NCBI GenBank assembly: GCA_964614515.1
Contig: CAZTPJ010000027.1
Coordinates: 1-42,164, forward strand
From: CAZTPJ01 sp964614515
GTDB lineage: Bacteria > Planctomycetota > Phycisphaerae > Phycisphaerales > UBA1924
Length of the DNA: 42,164 nt
Direction: 5' to 3'
The notes under the pieces were generated by a model, which saw only the letters and a program-made list of their open reading frames with translations, was not told where the DNA came from and searched no databases. The stretch's first letter is position 1. Each line of letters begins with the position of its first letter. Position numbers and translations under genes: made by a program. Shown one piece after another: positions 8,407-16,950 of this stretch.

Positions 8407-8724
8407 ATGATCGACACACTTGCCCCCGGGAAATCCATCCGCTGCACCATCACCCGCGTTCCGGTCACGCCGGACGCCAATGACACGCTCCTGCGCCTGA
8501 TGCGCGAGGACCCTGAGATCAAGCGCGCCCTGCGCAAGACCCAGCGGCGACGCCATCAGAATCAGGACATCTACAACCGCGGCAATCGCGACTGGCACAA
8601 CCGGCCCAAGGTCGCCAAACTCGCCAAGGTTGAAGAGGGCGCCTCGTGGACCATGACCTTCTACCCCCAGATCGCGCCTGACCTGCGGTCGGTCGAAGCC
8701 TTCATGACAATTGCCGCAGCCTGA
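8407..8724 (+). CDS. Conserved-looking small basic protein, unknown function
   Basis: 105 residues. I do not recognise a family. The middle is highly basic (ALRKTQRRRHQNQDIYNRGN) and is followed by WHNRPKVAKLAKVEEGASW. The C-terminus, MTFYPQIAPDLRSVEAF, looks like a folded strand-helix segment. There is no signal peptide or membrane segment, so it is probably cytoplasmic, and the charge suggests nucleic-acid or ribosome contact (inference). The ATG at 8407 has only a weak GAGAG upstream. The following CusF-like gene starts 22 bp after the stop, so the two may be co-transcribed. Confidence 0.65.
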   Translation: MIDTLAPGKSIRCTITRVPVTPDANDTLLRLMREDPEIKRALRKTQRRRHQNQDIYNRGNRDWHNRPKVAKLAKVEEGASWTMTFYPQIAPDLRSVEAFMTIAAA

Positions 8725-8746
8725 TCCCCGCGGCGGAGCGAAACCC

Positions 8747-9178
8747 ATGCCCTGGCTACGGCCCATCGCGTCCGGACTCGTTCTGGCCGTGGTCGTTGTC
8801 GCATGCCCCAGCGGGTGTACGCAGCAGGGCGGCAAACAAGCCACGGCCACCAGCGTCGAGACGTATGACGTTCGCGGGCGCATCGTGCAGTTGCCCGTCG
8901 AAGGCCGGCCCGCGATGGTGCTCCAGATCGACCACGAGCACATCCCCAACTTCAAGGACAAGACGGGCAAAGTGACCGTGAACTCGGACGGCTCGCTCGG
9001 CATGAAGCGGATGATCATGCCGTTTCCGGTGGCCGTGGGTGTCTCGCTCGAAGGGCTGTCGATCGGCGACAAGGTGCAGTTCACCTTCGAGGTGAACTGG
9101 GGTGGCAGCCCGACCTATCAAGTCACGGCCATCTCGCCCCTCCCCCCCGAGACGGAACTCTTCGGCGAGGGCGGCTGA
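8747..9178 (+). CDS. CusF-like putative copper-binding lipoprotein
   Basis: 143 residues. The N-terminal hydrophobic segment ends in VVACPSGC, a plausible lipoprotein signal with lipidated Cys near residue 21. The rest resembles the small OB-fold CusF/SCO1-associated copper-binding domain: YDVRGRIVQL, DHEHIPNF (candidate His ligands), MKRMIMPFPV (candidate Met ligands), LEGLSIGDKVQFTFEV and a terminal YQVTAI. In CusF the ligands are one His, two Met and a Trp. A His and several Met are present here but spaced differently, by an insertion after HIPNF. Metal binding is therefore inferred. The start is supported by GGAG nine bases upstream. The gene is convergent with the PEP-CTERM-like gene. 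Confidence 0.65.
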   Translation: MPWLRPIASGLVLAVVVVACPSGCTQQGGKQATATSVETYDVRGRIVQLPVEGRPAMVLQIDHEHIPNFKDKTGKVTVNSDGSLGMKRMIMPFPVAVGVSLEGLSIGDKVQFTFEVNWGGSPTYQVTAISPLPPETELFGEGG

Positions 9179-9235
9179 ACGGACAGAGCACGAAGCGCCA
9201 GCGAGTGTTCTCGCCGGACGCATCGTGAGGCCGTG

Positions 9236-9865
9236 TTATCGCATGCGACGCCGACGCCACACAGCCAGGCCCGCGCCGAGCAACACGGCTGCACCACCGG
9301 GCGTGGGGATGACCTGAATCACGGCCGAGCCGTGGTGGAACTGGTTGATCGGAATGAGGTCGATCCAGTTGCCGTTGGTGTCCACCCAAACACGAAAAAC
9401 GTCTGTATTTCGCGTCTCGATGTCAACAACGCGCGGCGTGAAGTCATCCGTTGTCCACTGGGCCTCAAAGATCGGAAGTGGATTGGCAGGATGCGGCAGA
9501 CAGCCGACGATTCCAAGTTGTGCAAAGGAAATACGTTCAACACCTCCAGGAACGGTGCCGCCGACGATCATACCGAAACATCCGTATCCCCCTCCCGGCG
9601 GGCGAGGACCCAGCGGCGCCGGAATCATGAAATCCGAAAACACCGCGCTCTGGTCAGTACCGATCAAGTCCAGGCGACCCGCGTGGAACGCTTGGAAGTG
9701 GGAAGGAAAATACGCGGAGACTCGGATCGTCGCACTTGGATTCTGCGGTGTCACACGCCCACCGATGACCTCAACCAGCCACCCGCCGGCGGGTCCAGTC
9801 TGGGCTGTGACCAACTGGCCATTGGCGGTCACAAACCCGAAAGCAACGAGGTCGCGAATTCGCAT
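9236..9865 (-). CDS. Secreted PEP-CTERM-like protein
   Basis: 209 residues. The C-terminus reads IPTPGGAAVLLGAGL, then AVWRRRRMR: a Pro motif, a single hydrophobic helix and an Arg cluster. This is the tripartite layout of PEP-CTERM exosortase sorting signals in the planctomycete variant. The body is mainly beta-type sequence without a recognised domain. The N-terminal hydrophobic stretch is weak as a signal peptide. The start at 9865 is supported by GGAGG on the minus strand and is preferred to an in-frame codon at 9919. The protein is probably exported and anchored or processed at the envelope. No exosortase is in this window. Confidence 0.65.
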   Translation of the reverse strand: MRIRDLVAFGFVTANGQLVTAQTGPAGGWLVEVIGGRVTPQNPSATIRVSAYFPSHFQAFHAGRLDLIGTDQSAVFSDFMIPAPLGPRPPGGGYGCFGMIVGGTVPGGVERISFAQLGIVGCLPHPANPLPIFEAQWTTDDFTPRVVDIETRNTDVFRVWVDTNGNWIDLIPINQFHHGSAVIQVIPTPGGAAVLLGAGLAVWRRRRMR

Positions 9866-10228
9866 TGTCTTCCTCCACTTTCCCCCGATATCCCGAGCGA
9901 TCGAACCAGTTTTGCTCATGGTATCACGTCAAGCCGGGTACCAAGGCCTCAATCCCCGTCGCCGTGTGTCGGGACGGCGGCGTCGGTATGGTCACGCTGT
10001 TGGCGAGGCCACGGTACCCGCTGGTTATTGGCGCCCGCCGCTGAGGTCTTGATGACATGAAAAAAACCCAGCACTCGGCGTAAAGCCGAGCACCGGGTCT
10101 CGTGGGGGTCTGATTTATCGAACACTGATGTATTCGCATCAACGCTCGCACATGTTCCTTCGACATCTTTGTCCGAATGGTTCCGCCGCCGACCAAAAAA
10201 AATCGGAGGACGGCATCCCGTGATTGTT
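9866..10228. other. Intergenic region with terminator; otherwise nothing firm
   Basis: This 363-bp stretch lies upstream of the PEP-CTERM-like gene and downstream of the uracil-DNA glycosylase gene, both on the minus strand. It contains the strong terminator at 10060-10098. An open plus-strand frame around 9935-10043 (VPGTKASIPVAVCRDGGVG and on) has no start or match I recognise and could be a degraded gene end. Confidence 0.4.
10060..10098 (-). terminator. Rho-independent terminator after the uracil-DNA glycosylase gene
   Basis: Read on the minus strand, ACCCGGTGCTCGGC-TTTAC-GCCGAGTGCTGGGT is followed by seven T. The 14-bp stem has three G-U wobbles that pair only in minus-strand RNA and become A-C mismatches on the plus strand. 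The sequence therefore fixes its direction. It lies about 130 nt past the stop at 10229. Confidence 0.9.
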
Positions 10229-11062
10229 CTAGGGCTTGCCGGGAAGTCCGAGAACTTCCATCGCCATCTTCAGGTCTGACCACACCTTCAGCCGGTTCTC
10301 CTTCGTGTAGGCGCGGAGAATGAAGGCCGGGTGGTAGGTGGGCATGACGGGGACATCACGGCCGTCGGGGTCGGTGAACACGGCCCAACGGCTTCGGAGG
10401 CGGGCCATGGCGTCGGTCGAGTTGAGCAGCAGATGCGTCGCAGGAAGGCCGAGGGAGACGATGACCTCGGGCTTGATGACGCGAATCTGATCGTACAGGT
10501 ACGGGGCACACAGGCGGGCCTCTTCCTGCGTCGGCGTCGCGTTGTTCGGCGGGCGGGTCTTGAGGACGTTGGCGATGTAGACCTCCTCGCGCTTCAGGCC
10601 CATCGCCACGATCATGTCGTCAAGCAGTTTGCCGGCCTTCCCGACGAACGGCCGTCCGAGGCGGTCTTCCTCAGCCCCCGGCGCCTCGCCGATGAACATG
10701 AGTCTGGCACATGGATCACCCTCGCCGAAGACGATGTTGGTGAAGTCCGTGACGAATCGTTTGTGCGGGGCGTCGGCTTCGTAGCGGGCGCGGATGGCGT
10801 CGAGTTGTTGTTGTGCGGCCGTGCGTTCGGCGGGGGTTGGCGCAGGCTTGGGGGGGTGGAACGCGGGGCCTGATGGAGCGTTGCGTGCTGTGCTGACCGC
10901 CAGAGCGGCGCTTGCGGCTGTGGCCGACTCGGCCGTCGGCGCGGCATCGGCGAGGGCCTCGCACACCGGCCCGGGCTTGAGCGGCACGAAGTCCACGCCC
11001 ATGAGTTGGCACGATCGCGCGTGCTGCGCGGCGAGTCGGCGAAGGGTCGTTGCGTCGGTCAC
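10229..11062 (-). CDS. Uracil-DNA glycosylase, family 4/5-like
   Basis: 277 residues from a GTG start. The catalytic domain covers the last 180 or so residues, with RLMFIGEAPGAEEDRLGRPF (uracil-binding motif), IANVLKTRPPNN, ARLCAPYLYDQI and MPTYHPAFILR. It should excise uracil from DNA. The first 90 or so residues are a Cys-poor leader rich in Ala/Pro. Family 4 enzymes normally carry four Cys for a 4Fe-4S cluster. Here the usual KCRPP is KTRPP and the N-terminal pair is reduced to one candidate (ARSCQL), so the cluster may be absent. The GTG at 11062 has TACACT five bases upstream. An ATG at 11089 is the alternative, but neither has a Shine-Dalgarno sequence. Confidence 0.88.
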   Translation of the reverse strand: MTDATTLRRLAAQHARSCQLMGVDFVPLKPGPVCEALADAAPTAESATAASAALAVSTARNAPSGPAFHPPKPAPTPAERTAAQQQLDAIRARYEADAPHKRFVTDFTNIVFGEGDPCARLMFIGEAPGAEEDRLGRPFVGKAGKLLDDMIVAMGLKREEVYIANVLKTRPPNNATPTQEEARLCAPYLYDQIRVIKPEVIVSLGLPATHLLLNSTDAMARLRSRWAVFTDPDGRDVPVMPTYHPAFILRAYTKENRLKVWSDLKMAMEVLGLPGKP

Positions 11063-11073
11063 GAACGAGTGTA
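11063..11073 (-). promoter_or_regulatory. -10-like TACACT 5 nt before the glycosylase GTG
   Basis: On the minus strand TACACT (11073-11068) is followed by CGTTC and the GTG at 11062. An overlapping TATACA is also possible. It matches the leaderless geometry seen before several other genes here. Confidence 0.4.
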
Positions 11074-11119
11074 TATGCCGGCACGGCATGGAATCGAACA
11101 GCCACGCGACGGCGCGAAG

Positions 11120-11144
11120 AAAAACCGATTGCCTGCGCAATCGG
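11120..11144 (-). terminator. Rho-independent terminator after rpmB
   Basis: The minus strand reads CCGATTGC-GCAG-GCAATCGG followed directly by TTTTTC. The 8-bp stem is perfect and lies 25 nt past the rpmB stop. The same stem core occurs at 103-120. Confidence 0.88.
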
Positions 11145-11168
11145 CTCTGTTCACTTCATCAAGACTCG

Positions 11169-11441
11169 TCAGGCCTGTTGCTTCTGCTGCCGGGTGTAGC
11201 CGTATTTCCGCTTCAGCGGCTTGACGACGAGGCCGGAGCGAATCGCGCGGGTTGAGGCCTTGACGCGCGTCTCGACGCCATCGACGATGGCACGGACATC
11301 CTGCAGATTCGGGCGGAAGGTGCGACGACTGATGCCGGTGGGCTTGAGGCCGAAGCCACCTTTGGCGACCTTCTGGCCGCGCCAGGCGCGCGTCTTGCCA
11401 AATGTGGTTTCCGAACCTGTGAAATGGCACTTGTATGGCAT
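11169..11441 (-). CDS. rpmB: 50S ribosomal protein L28
   Basis: 90 residues, a component of the large ribosomal subunit. The N-terminus is typical (MPYKCHFTG, then SETTFGKTRAWRG), followed by GLKPTGISRRTFRPNLQ, VKASTRAIRSG and a basic tail ending KRKYGYTRQQKQQA. The Cys pairs found in some L28 forms are missing apart from Cys5. The ATG at 11441 is preceded by GAGG seven bases upstream. An in-frame upstream extension has no L28 character. A hairpin/T-run terminator follows, so this gene is probably a single transcription unit. Confidence 0.93.
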   Translation of the reverse strand: MPYKCHFTGSETTFGKTRAWRGQKVAKGGFGLKPTGISRRTFRPNLQDVRAIVDGVETRVKASTRAIRSGLVVKPLKRKYGYTRQQKQQA

Positions 11442-11624
11442 GGCAAACCTCGCTGCAACGTGGGCCACGAGTGTAGGCCGGGTCCTCGACGGAGTTAAGC
11501 GCCTGTCCACAACACCCCGTGATTGTCCCAACACGCCGAGAACCCGCTCGCGCAATCCATGCCGTTTCCCTAAGCGGCATGGCGGACGGTACTCGGCAGT
11601 TTCGGCCTCGACACCCGGGTTTGG

Positions 11625-12898
11625 GTGGTCGATGGTCGGCCTGCCGTGCAACGCCGACGCCTTCTGCTTCTGTGTACCTGTTGGGCTTCAGCGCTGTTGG
11701 CGTGGAATCCGGCGGTTTCCGGAACTTCGCCGCGAACCGAGGCGTGGCAGGCTGCGGCCGCGGCCGTCAACTCTTCCAACGGCGACGCCCTGTTTCTGCT
11801 CGCGGCGCATGCGGAGCGCAACGGGGACCTCGCGCAGGCGGAGCGGGCGTATCGCGAGGCTTGGCACGATCCCGCGCACCGCGACCGCGCCACGGCCGCG
11901 CTGTGGCGACTGCATGAGACAGCGCGAGGCGCCCTGCCGCTGCAGGATGAGAGTGCCGTGGCACAGGCGCTGGCGGAACTCGGACCACGCGCCACCACGC
12001 ATGAGACGCGGTACTTCGTCGTCGTGTCGGACACCGACCTGACGTGGACGGCCGAGCGAGCGGCCATGCTCGAACGCACGCGGCACCAGTACTACCGCGC
12101 GACGCGTCGCCTCGGCGTGTCCCTGCCTCCGCCGGAGCGTAAGTTGCTGTGCGTGCTGCTCAACGATCACGCGCGATTCACCGAGTTCGCCCGCGAGAAT
12201 GACGGCGTGCATGCCCCGTGGATTGCGGCCTACTACAGCGTGCGGGCCAACCGCATCGTGCTCTTCAACGACACCGTGCCCCCGCCGGCGCCATCACCGG
12301 ACATGGCGGCGGGCGCTTCGCCCGCGACGTTCTCGGCCGCGCCGAGTCCCTCAGGCCTGCACATCGTCGGCGATGATGCCCAGAGGCGCTCGCGGGACCA
12401 CGCGCGATACGCGGAGCATGTCGCACGCTACTCCACGGCCAAGGCGGTTCACGAGGCCGTGCATCTGCTGGCGTTCAACACCGGCCTTCAATCGCGCGGC
12501 GTGGAGTATCCGTTCTGGCTGACCGAAGGGTTGGCGATGAGTTTCGAGACGGACGACACGAACGTGAGTTTCGGGCCGGACTTCACATGGGCGCCGCGTC
12601 AGGCGCGGGCGGATGAACTGCGTCGCATCGGCGCGATCGTGCCGCTGCGGGATCTGGTGGCGATGGTCGATCTCCCACACGATCGCACGGACCACATCGA
12701 ACATGTCTATCTGCAAAGTTACGACCTGTTCGGCTATCTCTACCGCTATCGACGTCAGAANNNNNNNNNNCGGCGTACATCCGGGCGTGTACCGATTCTC
12801 CACATCTGACGCGCACGCACGATGGACGCGTCGCGCTGTTCGAACGGCACTTTGGAGACATCCACACGCTGGAGCAGCGCCTGGCCATGCCGCGATAA
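11625..12898 (+). CDS. Secreted DUF1570 protein interrupted by the assembly gap
   Basis: A hydrophobic signal segment (RRRLLLLCTCWASALLAW) is followed by a helical tetratricopeptide-like part (NGDALFLLAAHAERNGDLAQ) and then a zincin-like region. That region has KAVHEAVHLLAFNT, whose HEAVH is an HExxH motif, and FWLTEGLAMSFE. This is the layout of DUF1570/peptidase MA-like proteins common in planctomycetes. Ten N (12761-12770) interrupt it. After the gap a different frame continues sensibly (AYIRACTDSPHL, VALFERHFGDIHTLEQRL) to a TAA at 12896-12898. The frames join only if the true gap length is 2 modulo 3, so the N run is a placeholder. The start may be GTG 11625 or GTG 11646. Confidence 0.75.
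12761..12770. other. Assembly gap (10 N)
   Basis: A run of ten N inside the DUF1570 gene. The coding frame shifts across it, so the real length is probably not 10. Confidence 0.98.
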
Positions 12899-13042
12899 GC
12901 GACGGCCGAATTCAAGGCCCCCCGCCGGTCGATCGGCTCCGCACCCTGTCGAAATCCGGGCCGGACACCCCCTTGCACGGGACGCGGGTTTCTGGTAGCG
13001 TGGTTCCCAACACGGCCCGTTGGCCGTGGAAATGGAGGAACC

Positions 13043-13807
13043 ATGAAAGCGAAGTATGGGTGTGTTGCGTCTCTCGTCGCGGGGTCTGCGGGGTTTGCGC
13101 AGTTCAGCGAGCCGCCGTCAAGTTCGGATGCGCTGGATGTCTCCAGCGGGACTGTGGTGACGGGGTTGACGTCGGGCATTGCGCCGGGTCCGGAGGCGAT
13201 CTTCGGCGCGGACCTCGGAGGGCCAGAACCGGGGACGTGTTTCTTTCCGGACATCGGCATCGGCGGGATCGGGTTCGTCGAGATTCGCACGACATCCCCC
13301 GTCGCGCTCACCGGCGCCAGGCTGTATGCCAAGAACGATGGGGTGGCGAACTTCAATCGACGCGCCATGCGGGCGTTTCGCATCTTCGCCGATACCGACA
13401 ACAACGGCACGTTCGAGACGCAGGTGGTCAACGTCGCCATCGACGTGAGTTACACCAACGAACCCAACAACCTCGCCACGCAGCCCGAGTTTCTCGAACT
13501 CGCGTTCACCTTCGCGAGCACCACGGCCGCCGCCTGGCGATTCGAATTCGAGCAGGGCGTGGGCATTCCGCCGTTTGAGGGGATGCGCGTGATCGAAGTT
13601 GACGGTTTCGCGGCCGCGTGCTACGCGGATTGCGACACGAGCACGGGCGTTGGCGTGCTGGATATCTTCGACTTCCTGTGCTTCGGCAATCGCTTCACCG
13701 CGAACGATCCGTACGCGTGCGACTGCGACCTGAGCACAGGGCCGGGCATCTGCGACATCTTTGACTTCCTCTGCTTTGGCAACGCGTTCCAGGCGGGGTG
13801 TCCGTGA
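13043..13807 (+). CDS. Secreted protein with C-terminal GC-type dockerin (1)
   Basis: 254 residues. A short signal peptide (MKAKYGCVASLVAGSAGFAQ) precedes a beta-rich body of about 170 residues without a recognised catalytic domain. The last 60 residues form the double repeat CYADCDTSTGVGVLDIFDF-LCFGNRF and CDCDLSTGPGICDIFDF-LCFGNAF, ending AGCP. Each repeat resembles a calcium-binding EF-hand loop plus helix, as in dockerins, but with a longer loop than usual. The start follows GGAGG by about six bases. A strong hairpin follows the gene. It faces the PQQ-dehydrogenase gene, which carries the same C-terminal domain. Confidence 0.8.
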   Translation: MKAKYGCVASLVAGSAGFAQFSEPPSSSDALDVSSGTVVTGLTSGIAPGPEAIFGADLGGPEPGTCFFPDIGIGGIGFVEIRTTSPVALTGARLYAKNDGVANFNRRAMRAFRIFADTDNNGTFETQVVNVAIDVSYTNEPNNLATQPEFLELAFTFASTTAAAWRFEFEQGVGIPPFEGMRVIEVDGFAAACYADCDTSTGVGVLDIFDFLCFGNRFTANDPYACDCDLSTGPGICDIFDFLCFGNAFQAGCP

Positions 13808-13843
13808 CTTCCGTGTGAGTCGGTACGTTCCACGGTAACATGC

Positions 13844-13886
13844 AAGCGACTCCGCGGACGGCCGCGGAGTCGCTTCGTTCTTGTTC
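13844..13886 (+). terminator. Hairpin terminator between two convergent dockerin genes
   Basis: A perfect 14-bp stem, AAGCGACTCCGCGG (13844-13857) and CCGCGGAGTCGCTT (13862-13875), with a 4-nt loop. CGTTCTTGTTCT follows on the plus strand. The tail is moderately T-rich only on the plus strand, but the perfect stem could serve both convergent genes. Confidence 0.75.
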
Positions 13887-13905
13887 TGATGTTATCGTGC
13901 GCGGT

Positions 13906-15243
13906 CTACGGGCAGCCCTGCTCGAACTTGTTGCCGAAGCAGAGGAAGTCGAAGATATCCAGCACGCCGGGGCCTGTGGAACAGTCGCAGTCGGCGTAAC
14001 GACCGCCGGCGGCGAAGGAGTTGGCGAAGCAGAGGTAGTCAAACACGTCAAGGACGCCGACGCCCGTGCTCTGGTCGCAGTCCGCGTAGCACCCGCGACG
14101 TTCGATCTTGAAGATGCGTCCGCCGAGGCTGACGATGTACAGGTTGCCGTCGTTGTCTTCGCCGAAGGATGAGATGGTCGAAACGCTGATGCCGCCGCCG
14201 GGGGCCATCTCGGCCGTGCGCTCGCGCCACTCCGTCACGACGTTGTTCTCATACCGCAGGGACCAGATGCGGGCGGAGCAGTAGTCGGCGTAGAAGTATG
14301 TCCCGCGAAGTTCGGGAATGTCGCAACCGCGATAGACATATCCACCCGTGACCGAGCAGCCGAACGAGTGCGAGTATGTCTGAATGGGCAGGACCAGCGC
14401 GGGCGCGTTGCATGTGCAGCCCGTCAGGCCCGTGCAGTTGTTCCCTTCCATGCAGCGCCAGCCGTAGTTCAATCCGCCCAGGCCCGAGGGCGCGAAGTCG
14501 ATCTCTTCGATTGCGTTCTGGCCGACATCGCCGATGTACATGTCGCCGGTGAGTTTGTCGAACGACCATCGCCACGGGTTGCGCAGGCCGGAGTGCCAGA
14601 TCTCCTCGCGGGCGGCCGTGCCGACGAAGGGATTGGTCGGCGGAATGACGTATGGCGAGCCGCCGTCAACGTCGATGCGAAGCATCTTGCCGAGCACGTC
14701 GGTCATGGTCTGGGCGCGGTTGCCCGGGTCGTTGGCGCTGCCGCCATCGCCAAGGCCGATATACAGGTAGCCATCGGGGCCGAACGAAATCTGCCCGCCG
14801 TTGTGATTCGAGAACGGCTGCGAAACGGTGAAAATCTGAAACGCGGAGGCGGGGTTCGCGGTGTCGGCGGTTGAACGGGTGTATCGCACGATGCGCGTGG
14901 CCGGATTGGTGTATGACACGTAGAAGTGCCCGTTGTTCTGATAGTCCGGGTGAAACGCGATGCCGAGCAGGCCCTGTTCGTTGCCGGTGCTCAGGCCGCC
15001 GATCGTCAGAAACGGCGTCGCGTTGAGCAACCCCGTACTCTTCTTGTAGATGCGAATCTGCCCCGAGTGCTGTTCGAGAATGAACAGGCGATCGTCATCC
15101 CCCGGGGCGGAACCGATCCACACCGGACGGGCGAGCCCCTGGATGTACGGCCGGGCGATCAACTGCACCGCGGTCTGCGCAAACGCGGTGGATGCGGCAA
15201 GCCCGATCGTCAGGGCGGCGGCGGCGGTGGCGATGATGTTCAT
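13906..15243 (-). CDS. PQQ-type sugar dehydrogenase (glucose/sorbosone dehydrogenase fold) with GC-type dockerin (2)
   Basis: 445 residues. The signal peptide ends ASTAFAQ. A six-bladed beta-propeller follows with family motifs: RPVWIGSAPGDDDRLFILEQ, LLGIAFHPDYQNNGHFYVSY, NHNGGQISFGPDGYLYIGLG, GSANDPGNRAQ, LRNPWRWSFD and GDVGQNAIEEID. These resemble soluble glucose dehydrogenase/Hhip-like proteins that oxidise sugars using PQQ. Cofactor use here is inferred. The C-terminal 60 residues are the dockerin double repeat (CYADCDQSTGVGVLDVFDY and CDCSTGPGVLDIFDF), ending QGCP. The start at 15243 follows AGGAGGAG. It is one of only two of the six dockerin proteins in the window with a recognisable non-dockerin module, so it is the best clue that the domain serves extracellular polysaccharide or sugar enzymes. 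Confidence 0.87.
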   Translation of the reverse strand: MNIIATAAAALTIGLAASTAFAQTAVQLIARPYIQGLARPVWIGSAPGDDDRLFILEQHSGQIRIYKKSTGLLNATPFLTIGGLSTGNEQGLLGIAFHPDYQNNGHFYVSYTNPATRIVRYTRSTADTANPASAFQIFTVSQPFSNHNGGQISFGPDGYLYIGLGDGGSANDPGNRAQTMTDVLGKMLRIDVDGGSPYVIPPTNPFVGTAAREEIWHSGLRNPWRWSFDKLTGDMYIGDVGQNAIEEIDFAPSGLGGLNYGWRCMEGNNCTGLTGCTCNAPALVLPIQTYSHSFGCSVTGGYVYRGCDIPELRGTYFYADYCSARIWSLRYENNVVTEWRERTAEMAPGGGISVSTISSFGEDNDGNLYIVSLGGRIFKIERRGCYADCDQSTGVGVLDVFDYLCFANSFAAGGRYADCDCSTGPGVLDIFDFLCFGNKFEQGCP

Positions 15244-15396
15244 GATCTCCTCCTCGTGAAACGGGTCTTGCGAAGTTCAAACGGGATCGGCCGGGCCGGG
15301 TTGCGTCGCGCGGGGCGTCACGACCGACGCGGATGATTCGTGCAAAGGGTATCGGCCTGTTGGCCCGTTGTCATGGGCGCGGGAACAGGATTGTGG

Positions 15397-16185
15397 TTAT
15401 GGGCACCCCGCGTGGAAGGCGTTGCCGAAGCACAGGAAGTCAAAGATGTCGCACACGGCCGGGCCGGTGCTGGTGTCACAGTCGCAGGCATATGGATCCT
15501 GCGTGTCGAAGCGGTTTCCAAAGCACAGGAAGTCGAAGATATCCAGCGTGCCAACGCCGGTCGTCTGGTCACAATCCGGGTAGCACTGGCCAAGGGTCTC
15601 GACGATCGCGCGGATGACGAAATCGCCTTGAATCCCGAACTGGCACGGATCGCCCCAGCCCGTGAACAGGCCGCCGGTGGACCAGACAAGATTGCGCCCG
15701 AGCGGGCACCCGTTGATGTCCGTCACGAGGCTCGCCTGGTTGATGTTGCCGTTCGGGCCTTCGAGGAAGCGAAGGCCGATGGTGATCTTGTTGTCCGCCG
15801 CGGGTACGTTGATGACGACGTTGTCCGCCTCGATGTTGATTTCGTTGAGGCCGCCGTCGGTCAGTTGCACCGGATCGCTCTCGTACATGAGTTGCAGCCC
15901 GGCCGCGAGGCCGCCGCGATAAATCAACACGCCGTCCTGAATGTGATTCGTCGAAGTTCCGCGAATCGACGTCCAGAACACATGCACGCGCTTGATCCAC
16001 AGCGGATACAACGACGGATCGACGTCAAACACGGCCGCGCCGATCTCGGTATCGACAAAGCCGAATTGAATCGCGACGGTCCCGCCGGGCACGAGGCTGT
16101 CGTTCTTGAGTTCAAACTCCTGCGCGACAGCGACTGTCGGCGCGAGCGCGGCCCAGGTGATCAAGGTGAGGACTCGGTGCTTCAT
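15397..16185 (-). CDS. Secreted protein with C-terminal GC-type dockerin (3)
   Basis: 262 residues. A signal peptide (VLTLITWAALAPTVAVAQ) is followed by a beta-rich body of about 180 residues. Features include VPGGTVAIQFGFVD, WIKRVHVFWTS and a pair of Cys around INGCPLG/DPCQFG, but no known catalytic motif. The C-terminus has CYPDCDQTTGVGTLDIFDF and CDCDTSTGPAVCDIFDF, ending HAGCP. The start at 16185 has GGAGAA eight bases upstream. It is upstream of, and on the same strand as, the PQQ-type gene, with 153 bp between them. That spacer shows no strong terminator, so read-through is possible. Confidence 0.78.
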   Translation of the reverse strand: MKHRVLTLITWAALAPTVAVAQEFELKNDSLVPGGTVAIQFGFVDTEIGAAVFDVDPSLYPLWIKRVHVFWTSIRGTSTNHIQDGVLIYRGGLAAGLQLMYESDPVQLTDGGLNEINIEADNVVINVPAADNKITIGLRFLEGPNGNINQASLVTDINGCPLGRNLVWSTGGLFTGWGDPCQFGIQGDFVIRAIVETLGQCYPDCDQTTGVGTLDIFDFLCFGNRFDTQDPYACDCDTSTGPAVCDIFDFLCFGNAFHAGCP

Positions 16186-16392
16186 GTCTGCTTCTCCACT
16201 TCCGTGTTTGCAATCACAGACTGGCGCGGCGACGATCGCCGCGCCTTCCCACCCAATCGCAACATCCCCACGACCAACCCTTCGCGCAACCTCGCGCGGC
16301 CCGAGACGTACCCCCACTCTCCACAGCATACCAGAAACCGCGCCAAAACGAAAGGGGCGTATGGCCCAATGGAATACGCCAGAACTTCGGTC

Positions 16393-16911
16393 CTACGCCC
16401 CCCATTGCCCAGCGTACACCGTGGTAAAACCTTGGCTGTCGCGGCCGGCCAACTCGTACAGGCGCTTGGCGATCTGCCGGATGTGCAGGGTGTCGTGCGC
16501 GGCCCACGCGGCCAGCAGGTCGCCGGCGCGAATCGCCCCGATCTTCGGATGCACATGCGCCCGCAACCAATCCACCTCGCCAAGTCCGCGCAGCCACGCC
16601 AGCGTTGCGGCTCGCTCACGCATGAATCGATCAAGCGCCACGGCCGGGTTCTGCGCGTTGTAGTTTCGCGCCTTCGCCCACCCCTCGGGATCAATCGGTT
16701 GCCACGCGCGGTCCGGGGATTCGATCGTCGAACGAAGTCGCGCCCGAAAGTCCTCCACCTCTTCATCGCCGAGATGACACAGCACTTCAAGAATCGACCA
16801 CGCGCCCGACTCGGGCTTGAAGCGCACGTCCACATCGTTCAGTGAGGATGTCAGCGCGGAGACGACGGCCGGGGTGAGGGCCAAGCGTTCGATCAGAGCC
16901 TTGGCGTTCAT
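16393..16911 (-). CDS. DinB-like (DinB_2 superfamily) metal-binding protein
   Basis: 172 residues, a four-helix-bundle protein of the DinB/YfiT type. Helix ends carry the expected His residues: SILEVLCHLGDEEVED (first His) and AAHDTLHIRQIAKRL (two more), which form the usual three-His metal site. YfiT-like members include metal hydrolases and thiol transferases, and the substrate here cannot be told. There is no signal peptide, so it is cytoplasmic. It starts 39 bp after the unknown 239-residue gene on the same strand and may be co-transcribed with it. A weak AAGG precedes the ATG. Confidence 0.8.
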   Translation of the reverse strand: MNAKALIERLALTPAVVSALTSSLNDVDVRFKPESGAWSILEVLCHLGDEEVEDFRARLRSTIESPDRAWQPIDPEGWAKARNYNAQNPAVALDRFMRERAATLAWLRGLGEVDWLRAHVHPKIGAIRAGDLLAAWAAHDTLHIRQIAKRLYELAGRDSQGFTTVYAGQWGA

Positions 16912-16950
16912 GGGTCAACCTTGGCGGGTCAGGGTCGATGTGTTCGGTGC

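Noticed and set aside
9924..10043. Possible gene end on the plus strand before the 10060 terminator
   Set aside because: No start, no motif, and the terminator there works on the minus strand.
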